From contig JAJYDB010000013.1 in the NCBI GenBank assembly GCA_021777845.1, positions 1-35,800 on the forward strand: a stretch of DNA of 35,800 nt, read 5' to 3'. The position numbers were made by a program, and so were the translations under genes. Within the stretch, counting starts at the first letter, position 1. Every line of letters begins with the position of its first letter. The notes beneath the pieces are model-generated. The model was not told the DNA's origin, did no database searches, and saw only the letters and a list, made by a program, of their open reading frames with translations. Below, in pieces: positions 16,720 to 25,430 of this stretch. Origin of the DNA: Planctomycetota bacterium (lineage in GTDB: Bacteria; Planctomycetota; Planctomycetia; Isosphaerales; Isosphaeraceae).

Positions 16720-18396
16720 ATGGCTCAGCAGTACATTTTCACGATCGAGAATTTGTCGAAGGCGCATGGCAAGAAAGAAGTACTCCGCAACATCTGGCTG
16801 TCGTTTTATCCAGGGGCGAAGATCGGCGTACTCGGGAACAACGGTGCAGGCAAAAGTTCGCTGCTGCGGATCATGGCGGGGGTCGATACCGACTTCGTCG
16901 GCACCGCGCGATCGGCGCCGGGCACGACGATCGGTTATTTGCCGCAGGAGCCGATTCTCGACGCGACGACCGACGTCCGCGGAAACGTCGAGCAAGCGGT
17001 GGCCTCGACGCGCGCACTGCTGACGCGCTTCGACGAAATCAACGCGCGGCTTGCCGAGCCGCTCGACCCCGACGCGATGGACGCACTCTTAAACGAGCAG
17101 GCGAAGGTGCAAGACGCGATCGACGCCGCCGACGCGTGGGACCTCGACCGCCGCGTCGAAATCGCAATGGACGCGATGCGTCTGCCGCCGGGTGACGCCG
17201 ACGTTGCGACGCTCTCGGGCGGCGAACGCAGGCGCGTCGCGCTCTGCAAGATCCTGCTCGCAAAGCCCGACCTATTGCTGCTCGACGAGCCGACGAACCA
17301 CCTCGACGCCGAAAGCGTCGCCTGGCTGGAGCGACACCTGTCCGAGTACGCAGGCACCGTCGTCGCGGTCACGCACGACCGTTATTTTCTCGACAACGTC
17401 GCGGGCTGGATCCTCGAACTCGACCGCGGACAAGGCATCCCCTGGCAGGGGAATTACTCGTCGTGGCTCGAACAAAAGCAAGCACGGCTCGCCCTTGAGG
17501 AAAAGCAAGAAAGCGCGCGTCGCAAGAGCCTCGAACGCGAGCTCGAATGGGTTCGGATGGCGCCGCGGGCGCGTGTCGCGAAGAACCGCGCGCGAATGCA
17601 GCGTTACGAACAACTCGCCGCGCAGGATTACGAAAAGCGCGAAGAGTCGATCGTCTTGCAAATCCCCCCCGGACCGCACCTGGGTGACCTCGTCGTCGAG
17701 GCGCAGGGGGTCAAAAAAGGCTTCGGCGAAACGCTGCTCTGCGACGACATGACCTTCCGACTGCCCCCGGGCGGGATCGTCGGCATCATCGGCCCGAACG
17801 GTGCCGGCAAGACGACGTTGTTCAAAATGATCACGGGCCAAGAACAGCCCGACGGAGGCGCGCTTCGCGTCGGCGACACCGTTCTCGTATCGCACGTCGA
17901 TCAGAACCGAGACGCGCTCAACCCGGAAAACACGGTATTTCAAGAGATCTCGGGCGGCTACGACCCGATCGTGCTGGGCAAGCGCAAAGTCCCCGCGCGA
18001 GCGTATGTCGCACAGTTCAACTTCAAAGGCCCTGACCAGGAAAAGAAAGTCGCGAACCTCTCGGGCGGCGAGCGGAACCGCGTCCACCTCGCGAAACTCT
18101 TAAAGTCGGGCGGCAACTTGCTGCTCCTCGACGAGCCGACGAACGACCTCGACGTCGACATGCTCCGCGCACTCGAAGAAGCGCTGCTCGATTTCGGCGG
18201 CTGCGCCGTCGTGATCAGCCACGACCGCTGGTTTCTCGACCGGATCGCGACCCACATACTTGCCTTCGAGGGCGACAGTCGAATCGTTTGGTGTGATGGA
18301 AATTATCAAACTTACGAGCACCAGAAGCGCGAGCGCCTCGGGCACGACGCCGACCAACCGCACCGGATTCGCTATCGACCGCTCACGCGTTCTTAA
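16720..18396 (+). CDS. ettA: Energy-dependent translational throttle protein EttA (ABC-F)
   Basis: A cytoplasmic ABC-F ATPase that binds the ribosomal E site and gates translation according to ATP/ADP. The 558 residues hold two ABC domains. Walker A1 is GNNGAGKS at 39-46; signature 1, [16 protein letters not shown], starts at about 165, followed by Walker [15 protein letters not shown]. The linker and arm (about 240-320) is charged and helical. Walker A2, GPNGAGKTT, starts at about 358, signature 2, [15 protein letters not shown], at about 447, and Walker B2 is [12 protein letters not shown]. Opening with [18 protein letters not shown] and the overall length are typical of EttA rather than Uup. 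The ATG at 16720 has GGAG 7-8 bases upstream. Confidence 0.95.
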   Translation: MAQQYIFTIENLSKAHGKKEVLRNIWLSFYPGAKIGVLGNNGAGKSSLLRIMAGVDTDFVGTARSAPGTTIGYLPQEPILDATTDVRGNVEQAVASTRALLTRFDEINARLAEPLDPDAMDALLNEQAKVQDAIDAADAWDLDRRVEIAMDAMRLPPGDADVATLSGGERRRVALCKILLAKPDLLLLDEPTNHLDAESVAWLERHLSEYAGTVVAVTHDRYFLDNVAGWILELDRGQGIPWQGNYSSWLEQKQARLALEEKQESARRKSLERELEWVRMAPRARVAKNRARMQRYEQLAAQDYEKREESIVLQIPPGPHLGDLVVEAQGVKKGFGETLLCDDMTFRLPPGGIVGIIGPNGAGKTTLFKMITGQEQPDGGALRVGDTVLVSHVDQNRDALNPENTVFQEISGGYDPIVLGKRKVPARAYVAQFNFKGPDQEKKVANLSGGERNRVHLAKLLKSGGNLLLLDEPTNDLDVDMLRALEEALLDFGGCAVVISHDRWFLDRIATHILAFEGDSRIVWCDGNYQTYEHQKRERLGHDADQPHRIRYRPLTRS

Positions 18397-18680
18397 AGCA
18401 TCGTTCTTCGTCGCGAAATGAATGGCACGCGGCCACTCGCGATAAGACAGTTCACGCCGTCGGGATGGAAGTCGAAGGTTGATATTTTCGACTAGGTTTC
18501 GCAGACCTGAGATTCCGGAAGAATCCTCGACAACTTTTCGGACTCTCGATCCGCCGAGATGAAAACCCGCGTTGCCGGGGCGGCTTTGAGCCGAAAGGCG
18601 GCGCGTACGGCCGTGCAAGTCTTCCCCGCCCGCGTTTTCGTCACGTTGCGATCAAGGAACACGCGGAGCGGCTTCGGCGG

Positions 18681-18710
18681 TTGTGAAGTCGGCGGAATTT
18701 GGGTTACAAT
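18681..18710 (+). promoter_or_regulatory. Sigma-70-like promoter for the TPR gene
   Basis: TTGTGA (18681-18686) and TACAAT (18705-18710) are separated by 18 bases and lie about 108 bases before the TPR gene. This is the best -35/-10 pair I found by eye. The rest of the 422-base gap 18397-18818 holds no convincing gene: the short ORF at 18559-18801 has Arg-rich shadow composition and no family match. Confidence 0.5.
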
Positions 18711-18818
18711 CTTGCAACAGCCGTATGAACCGGCGGCGCGGCGCGGTGTCGAGAGGGGCCCCCCTTTTGACGAGCGCGGCTCCGTCGCACCTTTGAGGTA
18801 AGTCCGGAGGCGTCCGCG

Positions 18819-19250
18819 ATGGCCGGCTCGAAGCGACAGCCCGACGACCACGAAGAACACCCCCACGCCGTCGGAGTGGGCCGATCGAACGCCTCACAAC
18901 GCGACTTCGAGTTCGACTTCTTCGGTCGACTCGTCGAGCGCGACGCCTCGAACGTCGACTTTCTGAGGGCACATGCCGACAATCTGGCGGCGCGTGGTCG
19001 TTACGATCGCGCCTTGCAGCTTGATCGCCGGATCGTGAAGCTTCAGCCCGATCGGCCGATCCCGTGGTACAACCTCGCGTGCAGCTACGCGGTGCAGGGT
19101 TTCATCGAGCCCGCGTTAGTGGCCTTGCAGCGGTCGATCGAGCTCGGCTACGCCGACTTCGCGCGACTCCGACGCGACCCCGACCTCGATTCGATCCGCG
19201 CCGACCCGCGCTTTATTAAGTTGATCCGTCGGCGGTTCGACCGATCCTGA
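18819..19250 (+). CDS. TPR-domain protein, 143 aa
   Basis: A soluble protein with a charged N-terminal section (1-30) and about two to three tetratricopeptide repeats. The second repeat is clearest: [20 protein letters not shown], then [20 protein letters not shown]. It ends with the phrase [20 protein letters not shown], which closes many planctomycete and other TPR proteins of the TPR-end type. TPR proteins mediate protein contacts; the partner here is unknown. GGAGG sits about 7 bases before the ATG. It is 67 bases upstream of the nucleoside phosphorylase gene and may be co-transcribed with it. Confidence 0.85.
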   Translation: MAGSKRQPDDHEEHPHAVGVGRSNASQRDFEFDFFGRLVERDASNVDFLRAHADNLAARGRYDRALQLDRRIVKLQPDRPIPWYNLACSYAVQGFIEPALVALQRSIELGYADFARLRRDPDLDSIRADPRFIKLIRRRFDRS

Positions 19251-19317
19251 CCGTGACGGGCCGCGGTCGCGCGGCGACCTCAACGCCACCCCATCATCGC
19301 GAGCCGCTTCGAAGTTT

Positions 19318-20148
19318 ATGGATCACCACACGTTCGAGGAAATTGACCGCGCGGTCGCCGCGGTCCGCACGCATTGGCAGGGAACCGCCGACGTCGGTGT
19401 CGTACTCGGCACGGGTCTGGGCGCGCTTGCCGAAGAGATTCGGGCTGAGTCCGTGATTCCTTACGACGCGATTCCCGGCTTCCCGGCGTCGACGGTCCGC
19501 GGTCACGCCGGCCGACTGGTCTGCGGACGGCTGGCGGGCAAAACCGTCGCAGCGATGGAGGGCCGCTTCCATCTTTATGAAGGGTACACCGCGGCGCAGG
19601 TGACGTTCCCGGTGCGGGTTTTGAAGGAGTTGGGCTGCGGGACCCTGATCGTCTCGAACGCGTCGGGCGGGATGAATCCGCTGTTCGCGAAGGGCGATTT
19701 GGTCGTGATAGACGACCATATCAACCTGATGGGCGTGAACCCCTTGATCGGCCCGAACGACGATCGGCTTGGCCCGCGGTTCCCGGACATGATCGAACCG
19801 TACGACCGCGGCTTGCAGCGTTTGGCGCTCGCGGCGGCGCTCGAAGCGAACATAGTCGCGCATCGAGGCGTCTACGCAGGTGTGCTCGGTCCAAACCTCG
19901 AAACTCGGGCCGAATACCGATTCCTGCGGGCGATCGGCGCGGACGTCGTTGGGATGTCGACGGTGCCCGAGGTGCTCGTCGCGGTGCACGCGGGGCTGAA
20001 GGTACTCGGCTTCTCGATCGTGACCGACATGTGCCTGCCCGACGCGCTCGAACCCGCGTCGCTCGAGCATATTCTTGCCGTCGCGCGCGAGGCCGAGGGT
20101 AAATTGCGGACGGTCGTCTTGAAGGTGCTCGAAGGGCTCGAAGATTGA
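19318..20148 (+). CDS. Purine nucleoside phosphorylase, trimeric class (PNP/MTAP family)
   Basis: A cytosolic enzyme of purine salvage: nucleoside plus phosphate gives free base plus (deoxy)ribose-1-phosphate. The 276 residues match the trimeric PNP family in length. GTGLG near the N-terminus is the phosphate loop. It is followed by [18 protein letters not shown], the base-binding Glu in [10 protein letters not shown], and [18 protein letters not shown]. After GFSIVT the usual Asn (human N243) is Asp (TDMCLPD), which may shift base preference from 6-oxo toward 6-amino purines. The ATG at 19318 has only a weak RBS. It is the first gene of a same-strand run with the DinB-like gene, ileS and purN. 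Confidence 0.92.
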   Translation: MDHHTFEEIDRAVAAVRTHWQGTADVGVVLGTGLGALAEEIRAESVIPYDAIPGFPASTVRGHAGRLVCGRLAGKTVAAMEGRFHLYEGYTAAQVTFPVRVLKELGCGTLIVSNASGGMNPLFAKGDLVVIDDHINLMGVNPLIGPNDDRLGPRFPDMIEPYDRGLQRLALAAALEANIVAHRGVYAGVLGPNLETRAEYRFLRAIGADVVGMSTVPEVLVAVHAGLKVLGFSIVTDMCLPDALEPASLEHILAVAREAEGKLRTVVLKVLEGLED

Positions 20149-20220
20149 ACATTAGACTGAACCGGACGATGCTCCGGGTCTCGATTAACTATCCAGACGT
20201 CCATAGAGGAGCCTTCCCCG

Positions 20221-20706
20221 ATGCTTGAAACCGAGACGAAGATCTATGCGTTCATGCGTTCGGCTTTCGACCTCTTGCTGACCGGCGTTGACGAATCGAA
20301 GTTTGCCGATCAGCCGATGCCGGGAATGAATCCGCCGGCGTGGATTTTGGGTCATCTCGCGATCGTGGCGGACCGAGGTTGCGAGGTGCTCGGTGCGCCT
20401 CGGCAGCTCTCGGAGGCGTGGCACAATCAATTTGGGCCGGGATCGACGCCGTCGTCGAAGTTGTCGGACTATCCGAGCAAGGCCGAGTTGCTGGCCGCGC
20501 TCGACGCCGGGCATGCGCGACTGAGTTCGCTGGCGCTCGCCGCCGACCCCGCGCTGCTCGCCGAGCCGCACGGCCGCGAACGGATTGCGGCATTGCTGCC
20601 GACGAAGGGCGATCTGGTCGCAATGATGATGACCGCGCACGAGGGGACCCACCTCGGGCAGCTTTCAACATGGCGACGATGCATCGGGATCCCGCCGTTG
20701 TTCTGA
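20221..20706 (+). CDS. DinB-like / DUF664-type four-helix-bundle protein
   Basis: A 161-residue protein with the DinB-superfamily layout: a four-helix bundle with three conserved His positions. These are visible as PPAWILGHLAIVADRG for the first, and TAHEGTHLGQLSTWRR for the other two, expected to bind a divalent metal. The family covers stress-inducible proteins and metal-dependent thiol transferases; the substrate cannot be told from sequence. GAGGAG precedes the ATG at a suitable distance. It sits between PNP and ileS, all on the same strand. Confidence 0.82.
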   Translation: MLETETKIYAFMRSAFDLLLTGVDESKFADQPMPGMNPPAWILGHLAIVADRGCEVLGAPRQLSEAWHNQFGPGSTPSSKLSDYPSKAELLAALDAGHARLSSLALAADPALLAEPHGRERIAALLPTKGDLVAMMMTAHEGTHLGQLSTWRRCIGIPPLF

Positions 20707-20754
20707 TCGAGTCGAGCCGTCGACAACCCACTTTAAGGAAGCCTTTACCGCAGC

Positions 20755-23607
20755 ATGTCCACGAACGCAAAGCCCTACAAAGAAACGCTGAACCTGCCCG
20801 TCACCGCCTTCGACATGAAGGCGAATCTAACGGTGCGCGAGCCGCAAATCCAATCAAAGTGGCGTGAGAGCGACCAGTACGCCAAGATCCGCGCCGCCCG
20901 CGCGGGGGCTGAGCGCAAGGTCCTGCACGACGGCCCGCCGTACGCGAACGGCGAGATCCACATGGGGCACCTGCTGAACAAGGTGCTGAAGGATATCGTC
21001 GTGCGGTCGCTCACGATGCGCGGCTTCGACAGTCCGTACGTGCCCGGTTGGGACTGCCACGGGCTGCCGATCGAACACAAGGTGATGAAAGATCTCGGCT
21101 CGAAGGCGCAGGGGCTCGCAGCGACCGAGATCCGCGCGCGGTGTCACGTCGAAGCGATGAAGTGGGTCGACCTACAGCGCGACCAGTTCCGTCGGCTCGG
21201 TATTCTGGGCGATTGGGACCGGCCTTATTTGACGCTCGACAAGAGCTACGAAAGCGGGATCCTCGAGGTTCTGGCCGCCCTGCTCGACGGCGGCTACGTC
21301 TTTCGGCAATTAAAGCCGATCCACTGGTGCCCGCAAGATCGGACCGCGCTCGCCGAGGCCGAGCTCGAGTATCGCGACCATGAATCTCCGAGCATTTACG
21401 TTCAATTCCAGCTTCGCGAGGACTTGCCCGACTCGTTCGAGCCTGGCCCTTGGCACGCGATGATCTGGACCACGACGCCTTGGACGTTGCCCGCGAACGT
21501 CGCGATCGCGGCGCATCCGCGGCTCGCGTACTGCCGCGTCCGCTATACCGACCCCGACACCGGTGCGACCGTTCAAACGATCTTGGCGCGCGACCTCGCC
21601 GCGCGCGTGCTCGCGCTCCGCGGCGTCGAGCATTTCGAGGTTTTGGGCGAGATGCCCGGCAACGTCCTCGAAGGCATCACCTACAACCATCCTTTTCTCG
21701 ATCGGGTCGGCCGCTTCGTGCTTGCCGAGTACGTCTCCGCCGACGACGGCACCGGGCTCGTCCACACCGCCCCCGGCCACGGCACCGACGACTACAACAC
21801 CGGCCGCGTCAACGGCTTACCGACCATCAGCCCCGTCGACGCCTCGGGACGCTTCGACGACACCGCCCCCGAATGGCTCGCCGGCAAACCGGTCTTCGCC
21901 TCGAACGTCGACGTCATTGCGCGGCTGCGATCCTCGGGCCACCTGTTCCACCATTTCTCGTTCCAACATAGTTACCCGCACTGCTGGCGTTGCAAAAAGC
22001 CGGTGCTGTTCCGCGCGACCGAGCAGTGGTTCATCAAGATCGATCACGACGGGCTCCGCGAACGCACGCTCGACGAGATCAACAACCACGTCGGCTGGCA
22101 TCCGTCATGGGGCCGGTCGCGGATCGAAGCGATGGTCGGCCAGCGGCCCGACTGGTGCATCAGCCGCCAGCGCGCCTGGGGCGTTCCGATCCCGTCGTTG
22201 CGTTGCAAGAACTGCGAAAAGTCGGTCCTCACGGCCGCGAGCGTCCGGCACGCGAGCCGGCTCGTCGGCGAACACGGCACCGACGTCTGGTTCCGCTCGA
22301 ACGGCGACGAACTGGCCCCGGCCGGCATGTCGTGTCCCGGTTGCGGAGCCTCAAAATTTGACCCGGAGTACGACATTCTCGACGTCTGGTTCGAATCCGG
22401 CTCAAGCTGGCGCGGCGTGCTCGACGCCCGAGCCGACGAGCTTGGCGGCGCACCGGCGTATCTCTATTTGGAAGGCTCGGACCAACACCGTGGGTGGTTC
22501 CAGTCGTCGCTGTTGACCTCAATGGGCGCGACCGGACGCGCACCGTTCGAGAATGTGCTCACGCACGGGTTTATCGTCGACGACCAAGGCATGAAGATGT
22601 CGAAGTCGGGCGGCAACGCGATTTCGGCGGTGAAGGCGGTCGAGCAGTACGGCGCGGATGTCCTGCGTCTGTACGTCGCGAGCCTTGACTACGCCGACGA
22701 CGTCCGCATGAGCGAGCGCGGCATCAAAGAGGCCGCCGAAGCTTATCGCAAGATCCGCAACACGTTCCGATTCCTGCTCGGCAACCTCAACGATTACCGA
22801 GGCTTCGACGTCTCGGATATCGAGGAAAGCGAACTGGGACACCTTGATCTGGCGGCGTTGGCCGAGCTGAGCAGGCTGACTCTCGACGTCGGCAGAAACT
22901 ACGAGGAGTTCGAGTTTTACAAGGTCTATCAGAGGCTCTACGAGTTCTGCGCGGTCTTCCTCTCGAGCTTCTACCTGGACGTGTTGAAAGATCGGCTTTA
23001 CGCCGAGGAGCCGGGCTCGACCGCGCGGCGGCAGGCTCAATATGTGCTTGCGCGGATCCACCGCGACCTCGCGCGGCTGCTCGCACCTATCATCCCGCAC
23101 ACCGCCGAGGAAGTGTGGTCGTATTTGCCTCCGTCCCTTCAAGAAGCCGAGAGCGTGCACGTCGCGCTCTTCCCCGCGAGCAGGTCCGAGCCGGCTCAGG
23201 TTTCGCCTCAACGAATAGTCGCGTACCACGTCGTCCTGCAGATTCGCGAGGGGATTCTCCGCGAGTTGGAGAAGCTGCGGGCCGATAAGGTGATCGGCAG
23301 CGCGCAGCAGGCCAGGGTCGAAATCGGCTCGTTGGACGTCGGGTATCTTGCCGTGCTGAAACGGTCGGCCGCTGTTCTCGAAGAGGCATGCATCGTCTCG
23401 GAAGTGCTGGTCCAGGATGAGCGCCCCGAGGGCGCCGTCACGGTCTCTGGGCAGCCCGCCGAGTACTGGGTCCGCGTCGGCCGGTCGGAATACGCGAAAT
23501 GCGAACGGTGTTGGAACCATCGAAAGACCGTGGGCGCGGATGCCGAGCATCCAACATTGTGCGAGCGCTGCGCGCGGGTGATCCGCGCACTGACGACCGG
23601 AGCCTGA
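20755..23607 (+). CDS. ileS: Isoleucyl-tRNA synthetase
   Basis: A class Ia synthetase that charges tRNA-Ile. At 950 residues it has normal bacterial length. The HIGH motif is HMGH at 69-72 in PYANGEIHMGHLLNKVLKD. The KMSKS motif stands at 614-618. The CP1 editing domain (about 200-390) has TWTTPWTLPAN-type sequence (read as MIWTTTPWTLPANVAIAA) and GTGLVHTAPGHGTDDY. The C-terminal zinc site is CERCWNHRK and CERC near 918-945, as in bacterial IleRS. Only 48 bases separate it from the DinB-like gene, so there is no room for a T-box leader. purN begins 3 bases after the stop. Confidence 0.97.
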   Translation: MSTNAKPYKETLNLPVTAFDMKANLTVREPQIQSKWRESDQYAKIRAARAGAERKVLHDGPPYANGEIHMGHLLNKVLKDIVVRSLTMRGFDSPYVPGWDCHGLPIEHKVMKDLGSKAQGLAATEIRARCHVEAMKWVDLQRDQFRRLGILGDWDRPYLTLDKSYESGILEVLAALLDGGYVFRQLKPIHWCPQDRTALAEAELEYRDHESPSIYVQFQLREDLPDSFEPGPWHAMIWTTTPWTLPANVAIAAHPRLAYCRVRYTDPDTGATVQTILARDLAARVLALRGVEHFEVLGEMPGNVLEGITYNHPFLDRVGRFVLAEYVSADDGTGLVHTAPGHGTDDYNTGRVNGLPTISPVDASGRFDDTAPEWLAGKPVFASNVDVIARLRSSGHLFHHFSFQHSYPHCWRCKKPVLFRATEQWFIKIDHDGLRERTLDEINNHVGWHPSWGRSRIEAMVGQRPDWCISRQRAWGVPIPSLRCKNCEKSVLTAASVRHASRLVGEHGTDVWFRSNGDELAPAGMSCPGCGASKFDPEYDILDVWFESGSSWRGVLDARADELGGAPAYLYLEGSDQHRGWFQSSLLTSMGATGRAPFENVLTHGFIVDDQGMKMSKSGGNAISAVKAVEQYGADVLRLYVASLDYADDVRMSERGIKEAAEAYRKIRNTFRFLLGNLNDYRGFDVSDIEESELGHLDLAALAELSRLTLDVGRNYEEFEFYKVYQRLYEFCAVFLSSFYLDVLKDRLYAEEPGSTARRQAQYVLARIHRDLARLLAPIIPHTAEEVWSYLPPSLQEAESVHVALFPASRSEPAQVSPQRIVAYHVVLQIREGILRELEKLRADKVIGSAQQARVEIGSLDVGYLAVLKRSAAVLEEACIVSEVLVQDERPEGAVTVSGQPAEYWVRVGRSEYAKCERCWNHRKTVGADAEHPTLCERCARVIRALTTGA

Positions 23608-23610
23608 AGT

Positions 23611-24261
23611 ATGGCCGACACACCGCGCGACCCGCCGATTCATCAGCCGCCGATCCGACTGGCGGTCTGCGTTTCCGGCGAGGGCCGCACCTTGCAAAAC
23701 TTGATCGATCGGATCGCGTCGCGAGCACTGCGGGCGACGATTGTACAGGTGGTGGCGAGCCGTCCGAGGATCGGCGCGATCGCGCGCGCGGAGGCCGCCG
23801 GCATCCCTCAGGCCCTGGCCGCGCAAGGCAAGCCGGGCCTCGGCGAGTTCAGCGCCTCGGTGTTCGCCCCAATACGGCAACGCGGCGCCGATCTCGTCAT
23901 TTTGGGCGGCTTCCTCTCGCTCCTGGAAATCCCCCGCGACTACAACCACCGCGTGATCAACGTCCACCCCGCGCTCTTGCCGTCGTTCGGCGGCCGGGGG
24001 CTACACGGTCGCAAGGCACACGAGGCCGTGCTCGCGGCGGGGGTGAAGGTGAGCGGCTGCACCGTCCATTTCGCGAACGACCAGTACGACGCCGGACCGA
24101 TCATCGCGCAGCACGCCGTGCCGGTCCTCGAAACCGACGACCCCGACACGCTCGCCGAGCGCGTCTTCCAGGCGGAATGCCAGACGCTCCCCGCCGCGAT
24201 CGCGCTCTACGCCGACGGCCGGCTCCGTATCGATGGCAAACGCGTCCACATCCTCCCTTGA
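23611..24261 (+). CDS. purN: Phosphoribosylglycinamide formyltransferase
   Basis: GAR transformylase of de novo purine synthesis: it moves the formyl group from 10-formyl-tetrahydrofolate to GAR. The 216 residues match the family. The N-terminal nucleotide-type strand-loop is LAVCVSGEGRTLQNLID. The catalytic Asn and His lie in INVHPALLPSFGG. HGRKAHEAVLAAGVKVSGCT and the catalytic Asp in YDAGPIIAQ follow. The gene starts 3 bases after the ileS stop, which implies co-transcription; purine salvage (PNP) and synthesis (PurN) are thus in one same-strand run. Confidence 0.95.
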   Translation: MADTPRDPPIHQPPIRLAVCVSGEGRTLQNLIDRIASRALRATIVQVVASRPRIGAIARAEAAGIPQALAAQGKPGLGEFSASVFAPIRQRGADLVILGGFLSLLEIPRDYNHRVINVHPALLPSFGGRGLHGRKAHEAVLAAGVKVSGCTVHFANDQYDAGPIIAQHAVPVLETDDPDTLAERVFQAECQTLPAAIALYADGRLRIDGKRVHILP

Positions 24262-24492
24262 TCTTGCGATGCCCTCCACTTTCGATGAGCGTGCCTCCTA
24301 CACCCGGCGCCGCGCCGCTGATTTTGTAGAAACGCGTCCCGAATTGAGAGTCGTGACGTATGCTTAAGAGGGCTGGTCCATTTGACCGCCGCACCGCCGC
24401 GCGCGCTTGCCTTCCGCGGCGATCCGCGTTCCAATAGAATCAGTCGACACTCGGAAATGTCTAAGGCGCACGCCCCCCCCCCGTCGCGCGAG

Positions 24493-24555
24493 GCGCCGAC
24501 ACCTCGGCGCATGTTTTGGGTTCAATAGGTTGTGACGCCGACGGAGCGTCGGCGC
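24493..24555 (+). promoter_or_regulatory. Leader with two competing GC-rich hairpins
   Basis: Hairpin 1: GCGCCGA (24493-24499), loop CACC, TCGGCGC (24504-24510), followed by ATGTTTTG, which resembles an intrinsic terminator with a short T-rich stretch. Hairpin 2: CGCCGACG (24536-24543), loop GAG, CGTCGGCG (24547-24554). The 5' arm of hairpin 1 plus one base (24493-24500) is also a perfect 8-base complement of 24548-24555, so the structures are mutually exclusive. The block ends 22 bases before the next gene. It lies in the 316-base gap 24262-24577, which also holds a run of ten C (24473-24482). Nothing else is recognised in that gap. Confidence 0.45.
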
Positions 24556-24577
24556 GAAACCGCAGAGGGCCGACGTC

Positions 24578-25369
24578 ATGTTCGGATCGTCAGTTCGCAC
24601 GGTGGTTCGACTCGCGGCAACCCTGGGGATGGTCGGCGTGATCGCGGCGCATGCCGACGACACGGGGTTCAACGGCGTCCTCTCGAAAAACGGACTCACC
24701 CGCGCGCACGGCCTGTACATCCTCAAGGAACCAGAGTCCGAAGCTCGCCAAAAGCTCGCCGAAATGCAGTCTCGGTATAAAGACCTAAGCATGTCTTACA
24801 ACCAGCAGATGGAGTTTGAGTACGAGGCGATCCAGATCCAAGAACTGACGCAGCAATCCAACGTCTTGAAGAATGCACTTAATCAGTACAACCGCGCACT
24901 GGGCGGCGGCCGTCGCGGGCGTTACGGCAACAGCATGGTGAACGGCGAGCTCTCCGCCGAGCGGGTCATGGTCCAACAAAACTACGCCATGGCGACGCAA
25001 CAATTGCAGATGCTCAAGGGCCGCGTCCCCTCCGCCAAGATAAAAAAGGACCTGTCCGACCGAATCGGCAAGCAGCGATTGGAACTTGAGGGCGCGGTCA
25101 ATGAACTGCGGACCGCGGTCGACTCTGTCGTTGATAAGTACGACACGCTCGCGAAGGACGAGGCGATCAAATCGGCCCTGAACGCCGCCAGTGACACACC
25201 CGTGAAGCCGAAGCTCGGCCCTTCGAAGGAGTTTCACGACATGGTCAAGACGCTCGAGAAAATGGAACGAGCGCTCAAGACCGGCACCGTGAAACCGACC
25301 GCCTCGAAGAAAAAGTCGAAGACGACAAAAAGCGCGAAGGGCTCTGCGAAGAGCGCGTTCGACTCCTGA
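24578..25369 (+). CDS. Secreted coiled-coil hypothetical protein
   Basis: I do not recognise a family. The 263-residue product has a signal peptide (VRLAATLGMVGVIAAHA, cleavage before DD). A long helical region with coiled-coil character follows (about 45-190; LAEMQSRYKDLSMSYNQQME, then IQIQELTQQSNVLKNALNQY), broken by a short Gly/Arg loop (GGGRRGRYG). The C-terminus (about 235-263) is Lys/Ser/Thr-rich. It is likely periplasmic and structural or adaptor-like, but that is inference. AGAGGG precedes the ATG at 24578. A pair of competing hairpins lies immediately upstream. Confidence 0.78.
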   Translation: MFGSSVRTVVRLAATLGMVGVIAAHADDTGFNGVLSKNGLTRAHGLYILKEPESEARQKLAEMQSRYKDLSMSYNQQMEFEYEAIQIQELTQQSNVLKNALNQYNRALGGGRRGRYGNSMVNGELSAERVMVQQNYAMATQQLQMLKGRVPSAKIKKDLSDRIGKQRLELEGAVNELRTAVDSVVDKYDTLAKDEAIKSALNAASDTPVKPKLGPSKEFHDMVKTLEKMERALKTGTVKPTASKKKSKTTKSAKGSAKSAFDS

Positions 25370-25430
25370 GACGACTTAAACTTGCGGTTGCCGACCCGCT
25401 CCCGACCGATCCAGCCCGCGGGCTGGGGTC

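Noticed and set aside
18559-18801. 80-residue plus-strand ORF before the TPR gene
   Set aside because: Composition is like a shadow frame, it has no RBS, and a good promoter pair falls inside it.
20162-20177. CCGGA/TCCGG hairpin after the nucleoside phosphorylase gene
   Set aside because: A 5-bp stem with a 6-base loop and no T tract is expected by chance in this composition.
20707-20754. T-box leader before ileS
   Set aside because: Only 48 bases separate ileS from the preceding gene, too short for a T-box, and no T-box core sequence is present.
22519-23967. 482-residue minus-strand ORF opposite ileS
   Set aside because: It is fully antisense to a certain gene, has shadow composition and no recognisable domain.
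24473-24482. Run of ten C as a phase-variation tract
   Set aside because: It lies in a non-coding gap about 100 bases from the next start and not between promoter elements; a simple homopolymer is enough to explain it.
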